Assembly: GCA_028673005.1 (NCBI GenBank)
Contig: CM054117.1
Location: 49,073,370-49,137,369, forward strand
Direction of reading: 5' to 3'
From: Tanypteryx hageni
Lineage: Eukaryota; Arthropoda; Insecta; Odonata; Petaluridae
Length of the DNA stretch: 64,000 nt
Within the stretch, counting starts at the first letter, position 1. Every line of letters starts with the position of its first letter. The notes beneath the pieces are model-generated. The model saw only the letters and a program-made list of their open reading frames with translations. It had not been told where the DNA came from and ran no database searches. Shown in pieces: positions 37,079-49,300 of the stretch. A program made the position numbers and the translations under genes.

Positions 37079-37684
37079 CTGTAAAAATTTTGTTCTTCCG
37101 TTAAACATTAACCAAGGGGAATTTTAAATTTGAATTTATAATTATCTTTCTGGCAAAATATTTAAATTGTTTGTAAAAGAAGATAATTTCGAGTTGTAAT
37201 ATTGTTTTTTACTTTTATAGAAAGCAATCTTGTTTAAGTAATCCAGCCTTTTTATAATCACTATCAATAAATAACAAATAATAGTCTTAACATACTACTG
37301 ACATATGCATATTTTTTCAGGGAGGCATAAGAAAATTCATTATTTCCTTTTAATTTAAAATTATAATTGCCCTTTTTAATAGCCCACTGTATTAATAATC
37401 AATCAAAATTCCCATAAATATGCCCCACAGTTGCTGCACACATCAGTAGTGAAATTCAATCTTTAAAATCCACTTTTATGTCAAACTTAATTGTAATCAC
37501 AATACAATTTGAAATTGAATTATTAAATGAGCAAGATTTATATGACATCTTTGACCAATTAACACCTTTAAGACTCATATATGGCATTGCATGGAAAAAA
37601 CAACTTTAAAGAAGAAATATATCATGTAAATTATGAAAACCCATCAATAAAGTAATATTAGTTAGGAAGCTGCCAAGAACTTAC

Positions 37685-37774
37685 CTTCATCACTAAAACT
37701 GCTGGCAGCACTGACCATTCTCTTGAGATAATGCTCAAACACCGGTATCTCTTTTGCTGAGTAAACACATTCTC
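37685..37774 (-). CDS. Candidate 5' exon with strong donor
   Basis: The donor ATGAAG|GTAAGT is a perfect consensus. In phase 0 the exon reads ENVFTQQKRYRCLSIISREW then SVLPAVLVMK, which could be the start of TM1. Another frame is open further upstream (QMWQLLHCFPKDSGYPVG) and ends in phase 1. The frame is therefore undecided, and no start codon is placed. Confidence 0.3.
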
Positions 37775-38559
37775 CTACTGGATACCCACTATCTTTGGGA
37801 AAACAATGAAGTAGTTGCCACATTTGGCTCTATCAAGCATGAGTTTATCATTACAGTTGTATCTTCTAAAAGATCAAAATGAAGATATTATCGTTATATA
37901 ATCAATTCTTTGCGATCTTCTCATGAATAAAATTTATCACAAGTAAATAGGAATACCTAAAATTATCTTCTAAATGATATTGTAGGTATGACATTATCGA
38001 ATAAAAGACAAGACAAATAAAAGTCTTACCATGTGAAAATAACAGATAATACTCTCTAGTCCTTAGTATACAACCAGTCTTATTCATAGTTTTGAATACA
38101 ATACTTTGTGAATAATTCAACAGGGAATTATCAAGCTTGTCTTATGGCTGAAAAACTTCAAGAACAAGCACTTAAAAAATACTCCTCTCTCCAATAGTCA
38201 CAACAAGATTATAAAAAACGAGATGCGCATTTTGGTGAATTACAACTGAAGATGCCTGCTTTGTAATGGGACTATGTTTTTATATCTTGTTGCGGCTATT
38301 GGAGATATCTGAGACGTATTTTTTAAGTGCCTGTTTATGAATACTTTGGAAAATAACTTCTTCAGATCCCAAGAAGATTAACATCAATTTCTTCACTATA
38401 ATATTTACAGGTTACTCATAAATTAATTTAAAAAATAATTTCAAATTGTTTGATGACTTGGGATTTTATGGAAATTAAATCCTTCATTATTATATTATTT
38501 CAAACAACCACAAACAATAAAGGTATCTCAAAACAAATGTATCCTTATGCTTTATACAC

Positions 38560-40055
38560 AACTTCTTTATTGTAATCTGTACATCACATCTTGATAAAGA
38601 ATACAAAACACATATTAGACATAAACTTACATATCACAGAAAAAATACAAGTATTTAAGTACCTCTTTTGTAGCTTACTTCTACAAACAAGGTATCCAAA
38701 CAAATTCATATTCTAAGCTTATTTGAAGTAGCATAGGAAAATAAAAACATTTTTATCTGAATTACAATTGAAACTTTGAAAAATATTGACTTGTATTAGG
38801 ACCTTATTGCAACAAATTATAGGTTGCCTGCTATTTCGTATTTGACCCAACCCGCTCAAATCCTTAACACTCAAACCAAACTAAAACATAAAAGCTACAA
38901 TTACAGAGGTATGCGATGTAAGTAGCAATTTAAATATCTAATAAAATTATAACATATACCAAGCTTAGATATCATTATAGAGGAAACTTCCTGGTCAACT
39001 GAAAAGATACCCATCCCAACATGTATCTGTTGGCGATATTAAGGATAGCAGAAATAAAATGCTGTAAATAATCTTACAGATATTGAACAAAATAAAATTC
39101 AAGAATAACAAACATGCCAAACTAAAATTTTAGGAATGCAAAACCTCCAAGCATCACCAATTCCAGTAATAGTCACAAAATGCCTTGATATTTGAAAATG
39201 ATATAATTTAACCTTAGCAAGATTTTAAAAACTGCCGATTTATCATGGATGATTCTTACATCCTTACTGGCTTAAGAAAACTTTTTAAATTCAAATGTAG
39301 TGAAATCTCAAATGATAACATTACATCAGTTACAATGAATGGTTTGTGGTTGGCAACAATTAATACAGCAATGTCCATCCAACAAAGAAAAGAACAAAGC
39401 TCTTACTACTGTGATATTAGTGCCTCTCAATTTTATATAATCTCAACACTGTTCCCATCAAAACATGTAACTGACCCTAGAAAAAAAATTCACATTTACA
39501 CCACATTTAAGATTTCCATAGAACATAGACTGCCTCGCATAACAAGAAAAATATCTTTGACAATATCCTTGTAGCTGCCCAGACAACTGATAATGTTTAC
39601 AATAATTCTATTTTTTCAATAAGTTACCTTACTTATACAGACAAATTAAGTGGTCTTATAAATTGAAAAAAAGTCCACCCATTATAATATTCACAACAGC
39701 TTTATTTGCCACATAAAAGATTTGCATTGAACAAAGAATCACAGCCCAATGGCAAAATATATATATATATATATGTGACTGACCAACCTATCTATCTTGA
39801 GCAGAAAGATGGCAGACATTTTTTAAAAAGTCTCAATCTGCATACTGTACATCTCAGTCCATCCCTGCAATGTAATCTCAATGAAGTACATAAAAATGCA
39901 TTTCAATACTCACCTTACAAAAGGCCAAGTAAACTGTCTTATAAATTCACAAACGGATTTTGTTTACACCAGATTTTACCAATCCATCACAAATCTTCAT
40001 CTTCAATTCTTGATTAATAACTTGCCTTAATGATTTTCAACGGGAAATAAATATT
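38560..40055 (-). other. Probable 3' UTR of the RNFT-like gene
   Basis: From the stop at 40056 towards lower coordinates there is no further coding block. A minus-strand AATAAA lies at 38581-38576 and is a plausible polyadenylation signal; other AATAAA words occur closer to the stop, so the length is uncertain. A short (AT)n run lies near 39757. Open frames here are chance. Confidence 0.4.
38576..38581 (-). terminator. Candidate polyadenylation signal AATAAA
   Basis: AATAAA on the minus strand (TTTATT on plus), followed by AGTTGTGTATAAAGC. One of several possible signals for the RNFT-like transcript. Confidence 0.3.
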
Positions 40056-40379
40056 TCAATAAAATTGCAAGACGTGAGTTGTAGAACCATCTCTCCACAT
40101 TGGAACCACATCTTCCTCCTCGTCATCCTCTTCAGGACCATGTTCAACATCTCTAGAACGCTGGTTTCTCCTAGCGGCGCTATCTGCCGTCGGAACCTTT
40201 GCCCTACAAAGGGGACAGCTTCGCTCTCGATCCAACCAATGCAAGATGCATGCCTCACAGAATATATGTCGTCCACAGCCTTGGGATAGGAGTATAGGAG
40301 AGGTGAATGAATCCTGGCAGATAGGACACTGATCACCTGCCTTTAACAACTCCTCTGCTGAAGGTCTGACACCGACTTC
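40056..40379 (-). CDS. RNFT-like terminal exon: RING finger and C-terminus
   Basis: Acceptor TTATTATATTTATCAG. 107 codons and TGA. C3HC4 RING: CPIC, 15 residues, C-x2-H-x2-C-x2-C (CGRHIFCEAC), then CPLC. LHWLDRERSCPLCRAKV is almost family consensus. Compared with vertebrate RNFT (PLILLCQHVFC) there are about four extra residues (SQGCGR) before the His, still within the RING consensus spacing. Confidence 0.95.
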   Translation of the reverse strand, partial: EVGVRPSAEELLKAGDQCPICQDSFTSPILLSQGCGRHIFCEACILHWLDRERSCPLCRAKVPTADSAARRNQRSRDVEHGPEEDDEEEDVVPMWRDGSTTHVLQFY

Positions 40380-43300
40380 CTGATAAATATAATAAAAAAT
40401 TATAAGGTAATTGTCACAGTTATTTAATCTGCCACTTGATAAGTTCATTAGATGAATTTACTGACAAAAATAATTAATACTAATATAAGAGAGGTATTCC
40501 CCAGCACATTTTCCATTTTATGATTGAAATTCGCATACTGTCATATTTCACAGTTTTACAAAACCTCGTTCCAGACAATGTTTTTGAGAAAGTTTGTTCT
40601 CTTCAGTTTATTTTGAACTTGAATGTGGTTTGCATCTCTGCACCAAGACAATGCAATATACAATTAGTCATGACCGAATAACAGGCAGTAGATATATATT
40701 CCAGTAGCATCAATACTCAGGCCTTGTGATTTGTCTGCACGCATTAGTGAGTGCGTTGAGTGGTAGTAGGTAGTTGCTTGGGCAGAATGTGTTCTGACCA
40801 TCTTTTGAGCACACCTTGAGATTTTTTTTATTAAAGAGAGACTAGAAGGACAGGTACAGTAATAACTCGATATACGAAGTAGATGCGCTCCTAAAACATC
40901 GTTCACATATTGAAACTTCGTATATCGAATAACATGACTACAATGGGATGCACTCCCAGTCTTAATAACTTCACATCTTATAGCGTAAACCTTTTATTAA
41001 TTAACTATCACATTTTTAAAAGGTGCTACATCAAAGAACATTAATTATTCATGTACATAAATTACAATCACGAAAACTTGTATAAGTAAAAAGTGTACGT
41101 ACAAATATATATTTACGTGTACGGCACTGCATCTTTGGGTGCTGAAATGCAAAGAACGCATGGTTTGAAGTAAAAGAAAGTCATCTTTTATTTTGTATTT
41201 AAAAAAAAAAAGCTGTTTGCAAAATATTCTACACATCAACTTACCATTGGTAAAATTACGTTAGTTAGTTAGTACGTTATTACTGTTAATGTTAGTTACA
41301 TTGTTGATGGCAAAGGAAAAACAGATCTTTAAATAAAAAGTTCGTTATAGCGAAACTTTGTATATCGAGTATTCGCATATCAAAGGACTACTGTATTTTT
41401 ACCCACTTATAAGGAGAATAGTAGGTCATCTTGATCCCATTCCTATATAATTTTCCTTTAACCTGATTTGTCATTTCACATAATAATAAAAAGAAAATAT
41501 CAAAGAATGATATAATGTGAACATAGTGTATTTTATGATGGAATTTTTCTACATATTTCTCAATTGTGAAATCAGCTACCCATAATTGAGATGCTTATAT
41601 TCATGTTTTATTAAAAACTTGGATCTTACAGATGGCTATAATAATCCAAGAGGTTGATTAGCCAGAAATACACAAAAACAATTTGATCTTACAGGAGTTT
41701 AATTTTGTCTACACTTAACTGATATGCTTACTTCTATTTTTTCAGAACTTTATATACACAGGATCTCGAGTTTGTCTGAAGAAAGTTTCATGAAAAGTAT
41801 TTATTTAGTCAAAGAGGTGGGTCGAATTGTACAGCAAATATGTTTCTAAACATGAATTTTTCATACCCTAAAAATCTAGGTCAACTTATATGCTGCCATA
41901 TATGGCATATAAGCAGAATCTAAGTAATTTTGTTTCTCTTTACATGTTAATAATCTTATTTATAACCTAGTGAGATATGCACTGCAGTGTCGTAGCAAGA
42001 AAGATCGGAGCCCGAGGCAAGACTGAAATACTGACCCCAAATTTTAGCATATATAATATCGATGCAGCTGGTTTCTTATAATGAAAACGTTAAATTTATA
42101 GCAACATATACCAAAATTGCAATTAAAAATCCTTTTCAAGATATTTTTATTAATATTGAGAGACGAATTGCCTGTTAGCTCTTCTTTGCTTCAGCACCTG
42201 GGGTGGTGGCCCCTCTCTCGCTATGGCACTGATGCACTGAATGGTTTATAGCCAGATTACAAATAACCAAACTTTCCTCAGAAAACTTCACATTATGTAG
42301 TGTGTTTTCGGATTAACTTTGATTTGCACTTACATTGTTCAAAAATTACTATCCATATTTGAATTAATGTCATCAATGATTCGAATAAACATCATACTGA
42401 CTCTGCACTAAAATAACACATGAAAAAACACTGCGTAAATGACTCGTGCAACTGCTGCAGAGCACTTCTCCAGTTGCGGCGGATCGCCTATTTGAGTGGG
42501 AAAGGTGTTTTGGAATGATGTATTTTTATTAAATTTGCATGATGATATTTTGTAGCAATGGGTCCATAGAGTGATAGATTTCGCCTTCTTCTCAAAGTCC
42601 TCCCAAAAGTCATTAAAATCCTCTTTCATAAAAGCCTTACAAGCTTTGTGAGTTCTGCAGAAAGTAAGATCTGCTGAATGCCCTATTTATGAACTGGAAA
42701 TTATCCTGTACCACTGAGATAACTTGAGTTTAATGTTTCCCAATTTTATTTTCATTTATATCAGCTGTGGCTCCTTTTTTGGACCTAATGAAACTTACAG
42801 TTCAATAGAAACAATGAAATAAAGTGAAATGTCAGTATAACAAAGCCGTGCAGACGACCAAAATATATTCGTTACAATGAAACGCAATTTTAAAAATTCA
42901 GAGGAAGCACAATATATTCTGACAGTAGCACCAAAAATGGTAACTTGGAGAATTGTGTAGTGCTTAAGTTGTCATTGTAATCACAATAGGAAAAGGAACT
43001 TGTAAAAATTCAGAAATAGTACGAGTAATATATTGATATAAAGTGAAGATGCAACTACAAAACTACAACAACCCAACCCTAATCCATCTTAACAAGGTTT
43101 TATTGGAATAAAAAGGAAAAGTTTCTTGATGCACAAACAATGTTTATTCATACAAGAACATATTACTGTAGGATGTAGTTCTGTATTTGGCCATAGTCAT
43201 TTGCGGTGACACAGTCAAGGGGAATAAATTGCACTTTAGCCAAAATGTCTGAACGATGCTTACATAGAGCAAAATAATTATAAAGAAAGAAACCATGAAT

Positions 43301-46300
43301 TAGTGTTTACTTCTTTAAAAAAGTCTGTAATATTTTTCTGAACAGTCCGATAGAGCTGTGAAGAACCTGCCTATTGATTCCTAGTCGGGTAATAATCATC
43401 CAATACATTTGCCTGGACTGAGATTTCACAGATTTTAAATCATTGCAGCATTGCCAGATGCTAAAAACCAAACCTAGTAAAGATCAAAAAGTGTACATCA
43501 TATTATTTAAGGAATTTCTTTTTACAAACTTGGTTATAATAATTGTATTTTTTCATACCAGGATAAATTTTTATTGAGCTAAACCGATATTTTCATTACA
43601 ATGATATCCGTTAAAATGAAACATTTTTGCATAATGTTGCATAGTGAATTGGCAGGGGACATAAAATAATTTCGTTCTACTGAACATTTCGTTACTCTGA
43701 CTTTTGTTACACCAACATTTTACTGTAAATGTTTTATTTATCTGGATTATGATAGACTTTTATTAATTATACAGTAACTGCTGCATGAAATAATTTGCTT
43801 GTTGCATTTCTTTTCTATCAATGTCAACTCATAAATCTGCATTCACAGAAGTGTTTGTGTAAAGTTTCTAGTAAAAACTCATCATTCTCTATCGTTTGTA
43901 TGACTAAATTTTTCCAGATTGGTATTATGTAGTTTCTTGTAACTTGAGGTACTACCGTATCTGCCCGAATAGAAGCTGACCCCCCAAAAATTTACACCAC
44001 TTTTTGAAAAAAAAGTAAATTTCATTGATTTTATGCTGAAGTGTGCTGGGCATGCATGCACGGTCTAGAATACATTATTCGAGATCAAAAAGAGTGGGAA
44101 ATGGTTTAGTTGTTGGCATTTTGAAATATTACCCCAATTAATAATTTCACGTTGTTGAATAATTTTCCACATTCAGTGACGATAATTTTATTCGCCTTCA
44201 TTTTCACAAAAGGTCAAATAAAGCAATATCGACCTCGGAAAGATAATTTTTAATCCAAGTCTATTTCCAATTAAATTAGAATTTACATTTCCTTAAGAAA
44301 TTGCATTTTTGTAATTATACACATTCCATGTAAAGTTTTACCAAAATTCAAACAGTTGAGCATCAAAAGCCATCATTGCAATTTGCGTAATCATCTGCGT
44401 AGTCAATGTATGCAATTTTAATAGATTCTATGAATGAGGTTTTAACATGCATACAAACATTACAATGGCTGTAGCAATAACTACAATAGCCAAGTAAAAC
44501 TAATAGGAATTTCCTTTAATGGCTACTGAAAAATAATACAAATTGCTAACTATTCTTAATGATACATATGCATAAAGTGACCAGGTTTCAGATCAGCCAA
44601 AGCGGGGCAAAATCTGCATTCACCTGGAATGTAGGCAATTTATGGTGACTGACAACAGTTCAGCTGCTAATTCTGATAAATTGAGACGTCTTACGAAGTT
44701 CTACTCAAATTCATAAACAATGGAAAAATGGCTGTGTGTAATCAGTCGCCCCCCCCTTTTATATTACAAATTATTCAAAGAAAATCCTACAATAAGGGGT
44801 CTAAAAATAAAAATATTGTTAGCATTAAGCATTTAAATTAACTAGTGAGCCCTTCTTCCAGTGTTTTTAACACTTCTAATATAGTGTGATTTTACTCAGC
44901 AATTTTTTTTCTTAGAGGAGTGTGCACAACCAAAGACATTTCAAGAACAATGTCTTTTCTAAATTTCTCCAACTTGTTCATTCTAACTCCAAACAATAAA
45001 TCATTATATCCTTCTTTAATATATATTTTTAGACCCCTTTAATATAACCTATAATCTTCTTTAAGTAATTTTAAATTTAAAGGGGGGCCGATTGATTACA
45101 TAGCCAAAAAAATAATAACCGATCTGCTATATATTAAACATCAGTACAATTGATATAGGTTTACAACGTATAATAATATATAACCCAATTCAAAGCTACC
45201 TTTAATTTTTGTACTTTTCACTGTATGAAATCATCTTTAGTAACTCAGGAGTGGATTTCAGAGTATGTATTATAGAATTCCAAGCAGGTTTCCTTGAAAT
45301 CTATTTTTGTCACTATTAAGACCTTGAGGGTTCAGACATTGAGTTGCGATTTTTCAATTGTCCACCACTTATTCATTTGTGAGAAAGCACGTTCTAAAGA
45401 AGAATTAGTTCCAGGGAGACATAATATAAACTGAATTAATTCTGACATTTGTTTGTGGCTGATATCTCTGTCTCTGAAATGAGTGAATAGTACCACCAAC
45501 CCCTAGGAAATGAAAGAAAATATCCAATAGCATTTAGAAATGAAAGAAATGATAACAACGGTAACAAAACACAGGTACTGCTAAATTAAATATTCTAGCA
45601 TTATTATTTATTCATTAATATTTATCATAGATAAAATATTTACTTTATGAAAAATATAGAACAGGTACACCCCAGGTTACGTAAACCTCGACTTATGTAA
45701 GCCCGCACTTACATAAGCAGCCCCATAAATTATGTACGAAAAAATTTTGTTATGCCTATTTAAGCGGTTTTCATAAGCGAGCTCGAACTAAATCTATGTA
45801 TGTGCGCGGAGAAAGAATGCAAGGCGTGGGTTGTAATGCGATATCCCCACTTTGCTACTCAGCCATTGTTGTCATTCTAGCGAATTTTTAGCAATATATA
45901 TCGACTTCGGTTTCGTATGCATGAAAAAAGGCCACAGCGGCTACCTACTAATCTAGCAAATCGATGTAACAATCTACCTAATTCTAGCAACTGGCTACAA
46001 TTGCAGCATATATCTGCACTCAGACGAATACAATAATAGATTACATTGTTGTTACATGTCTGTGTGGTAGTGTGGTTTCTCTCCCAATCCCTTCAGTCTT
46101 TTTTCAATCATTGATGCGGGTGTTTGATCTCTTAACGTGTTCGCTTTTGCACAAATTAACAGAAGTGTGGCCCTTGTAATCATGGCTGATAAGCATTTAG
46201 TACCGTATCAATCTGAATATAGACCCTCCTTTTTGGTCAAAATATTAATAAGAAAAGTAAGGGGGAGACTATATTCACGCCCAAAAAATTAGCAATCAAA

Positions 46301-49300
46301 AATATTACCGCCGGCAGTAAGTACAGGTAACAATTAATGCCCTCACTTGATTTGATTGTTTTATGGAGAATTTTTTGATACATATGCCTCATTAACTTAA
46401 TTCTTTTTGTTCACTCTATGGAATCCTTGCCTTAAATGTTTGTATTTTCATAATAGAGGGTATTGCAGAAGTTTTCACTTTGGAAGCACTGATTGGCTAA
46501 CTTCATCCCTTCCTAAAAGTATGTCCCAAATATTGATATGTGGTGGTGCCACCTATCATTATTTTTCACTACGATGAAAGAAATTATCTTCGTTACCCCT
46601 CAATCCATAGGCAACTCGTGTCAGCTGATCAGACTCCAGCTTATGCAGCTGTTGATTGTATATAATGCAATTGCATTATGAAAGTATTACTTATGTAAAT
46701 CAAACCGAGGCATTGAAGGTGTTTCAACTATCTACAGAATGTATTCTTTGATGTAATATTACGAGACATAAATATCAGAAGTAACGAAATTATGGATAAA
46801 ATATATTATGAAAAGATTATGTTAACTGCAAATCTGGTGATAATTACTTTTTTATACAGGCACGATTCAAGTAGCCATTGTCAACAGCATATGAAGGATA
46901 CTAATGGAATTTAAATAACATTCATAAATGCAAAATTTTCGAATTTAGTCCAGTAGCACTTGATACATATTTAAATTATGCCTGCAACTATAACACACAA
47001 AACGTGATGTCACCATTTCATTGTAAATTGATAGCTGTAATTAGATTGCTCGTACATATTAAAACTTGTTCTTTCGAATATTAAAGTGAGGTCTGTAATG
47101 AGGTCCAAACTTTTTTCCAAAACTGAGGCTTCAGAAATCAGGAGGGAGGGACTACATTTGGACTAATACGGTATTTAGTATTTTAGTGAACAACTCTTTC
47201 GGAAATTCTTCTTGAACAATTTAAAGACTCCCATAACTGCCTAATATGTAAATTTCTTAGAATTGCCTTCGTTTTAGCATGGAAATTAACAGTTCTACAA
47301 AATTGACATTATACGTTTTGTTTACCAAGAAAATGTCTATTGGACACTGGGAAGGCAAACTGCACTTAGCAAAAACCGGCATTTCACCTTGCGTAATATA
47401 TTATTGATTTACATCGAGAATTCATTTATTCCGCTTTCAATTCACACACCATTAGTCTTAATTTTATTTGTAAGCTCCGTTTTCTGCTAACTAAATTCTA
47501 TACTCGCATAAGCCACTGCGTTTACATGCCCCTATTTTATCCGAATACTTATACCGTATTGATGGAGTAAATTATACGTACTTTATTATTCAGAGATCAC
47601 TTTTTCAAAACAGCTTCGCGTGCCAAATAAACGCCTTCGGGGACTGGATCCAGCCCACGGGCCATAGTTTCCCCACCTCTGCTGTACTTTCCATAGTAAA
47701 TTTCAGCTTATGCAAATTTCGAGTTATGCAATGGTGCCGGAATGCATTACGTAACCCGGGGTGTGCCTGTACTATCATTTGAATGCGATGGCAATGAGAG
47801 ATGTGCTGCCATCTATGGGTGACTATGAGACTTAATCCTAACCCCAAATTTTTTCTCAGACTAGCATTTAATCCAAGGAGTGATTTTTTCATGATAGATT
47901 TTGACAAAAAACATCGGCATTTATTCAGGAAGATATGGTATTGTAAAATGTAGCCTTTTCCGATTTTGGGTGCCTTAAAATTTAGTTATGTTACATTCTT
48001 TATTTTATAGCATTTCTCTGTTAATGCAAGGTTTTATTAATTTATTTATGTTCTGATACCATTCATATCATACATGGCACCAAAAAGCTCCATAAAATAC
48101 AACATATAACGTCTTTTTGTGTTTCAAGAGGTTATTAACCTGAGATTTTGGAACTGAATATATTGTATAACATGGGTTCTTATGGAAAATATTGATTCAT
48201 TTAACATTGTTTTGTTATACATCATGTTTTTCAGGAATGAATTAACAAAATTAATGAAGGGCATACTGTATCAGAAAGGACGCCCAGCCCCGTTTGTGTG
48301 AGTGTTCGGTGTGGAGGAAGCTATGGTTATAATAATCTAAGAGGTTGATTAGCCAAAAATACACACACACACTATCAGAGTTATAAAATATTAAATAAGG
48401 GTCCACTGTTTTACAAAATAAGTATATAATTTCATCTACTTAGCCATCATCAGTGGTATTCAGCAATGGTAGACTCCTGACAAAGGCTGCATGATAATTG
48501 AAATGTGCATACAATTTTCCATGACCTTTTTATGCCTAACAGAGATACCGATTAAGAAATTATTTTTTTCAAATTGAAGTGTTTATATTTTTAGCCATAT
48601 GACAAGCATGATAACTCTACTCAATCGAGTGTCCACTGGATCAATTTTTTTAGGCAGATTATGAAACTCCTCTCAAATTCAAAATCTTATGTCTTACCAA
48701 ATCTTGCATGACCATCATCAGCGCAGATTTCCACGCCTTTCCTTTTCTTAGAAGTTCAGTCACCTTGAAAACCACATATGCAGCACACAGAAGCACACCA
48801 AAAACTTTCCCTGTACCCTGGTATGCCTCAATCAGGTAGTACAACCAAGGTTGAATTGGACACAAGCTTCGATAAGTCTGTGATGTTATCTCTATGAAGT
48901 AAAACCACTTCCCCTGTCATAAAAAAAAGATTCATTTAGATCAAGAATTTAAACTGTTTAATTAGGTCTAAGAAGTTTTTATAAAGTAATCAAATATGAT
49001 AAGCACTTAAAGAAGATAATTTAATTCTTTCACAAAAAGATGGTTATAGCCATCATCATTATATTGCTGCGTAAGGACCAAAATGGCATAAGTCACATTT
49101 TCTTAATGCAAACAATTAGCCATAATGTCAAAATCCCAATCTATAAAGTATAAAAACTACAAAATTCAAAGGAGAACTTGGATGCACTAGAAAAACAACC
49201 ACATTCCTAAAATAATTTTGCATACATCTACAGCCTGTAAATGTCTTAATTTTTTTAACAGATAAATAAATTGGTGGGCTAGGGATTTTTATTTTTTGAT

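Noticed and set aside
40037..40336. 99-codon minus-strand frame overlapping the RING exon
   Set aside because: Out of frame with the RNFT RING finger, which is clearly the coding frame.
47605..47907. 100-codon minus-strand frame
   Set aside because: Crosses the right terminal repeat of the Tigger-like element at 47769, so it cannot be a conserved gene.
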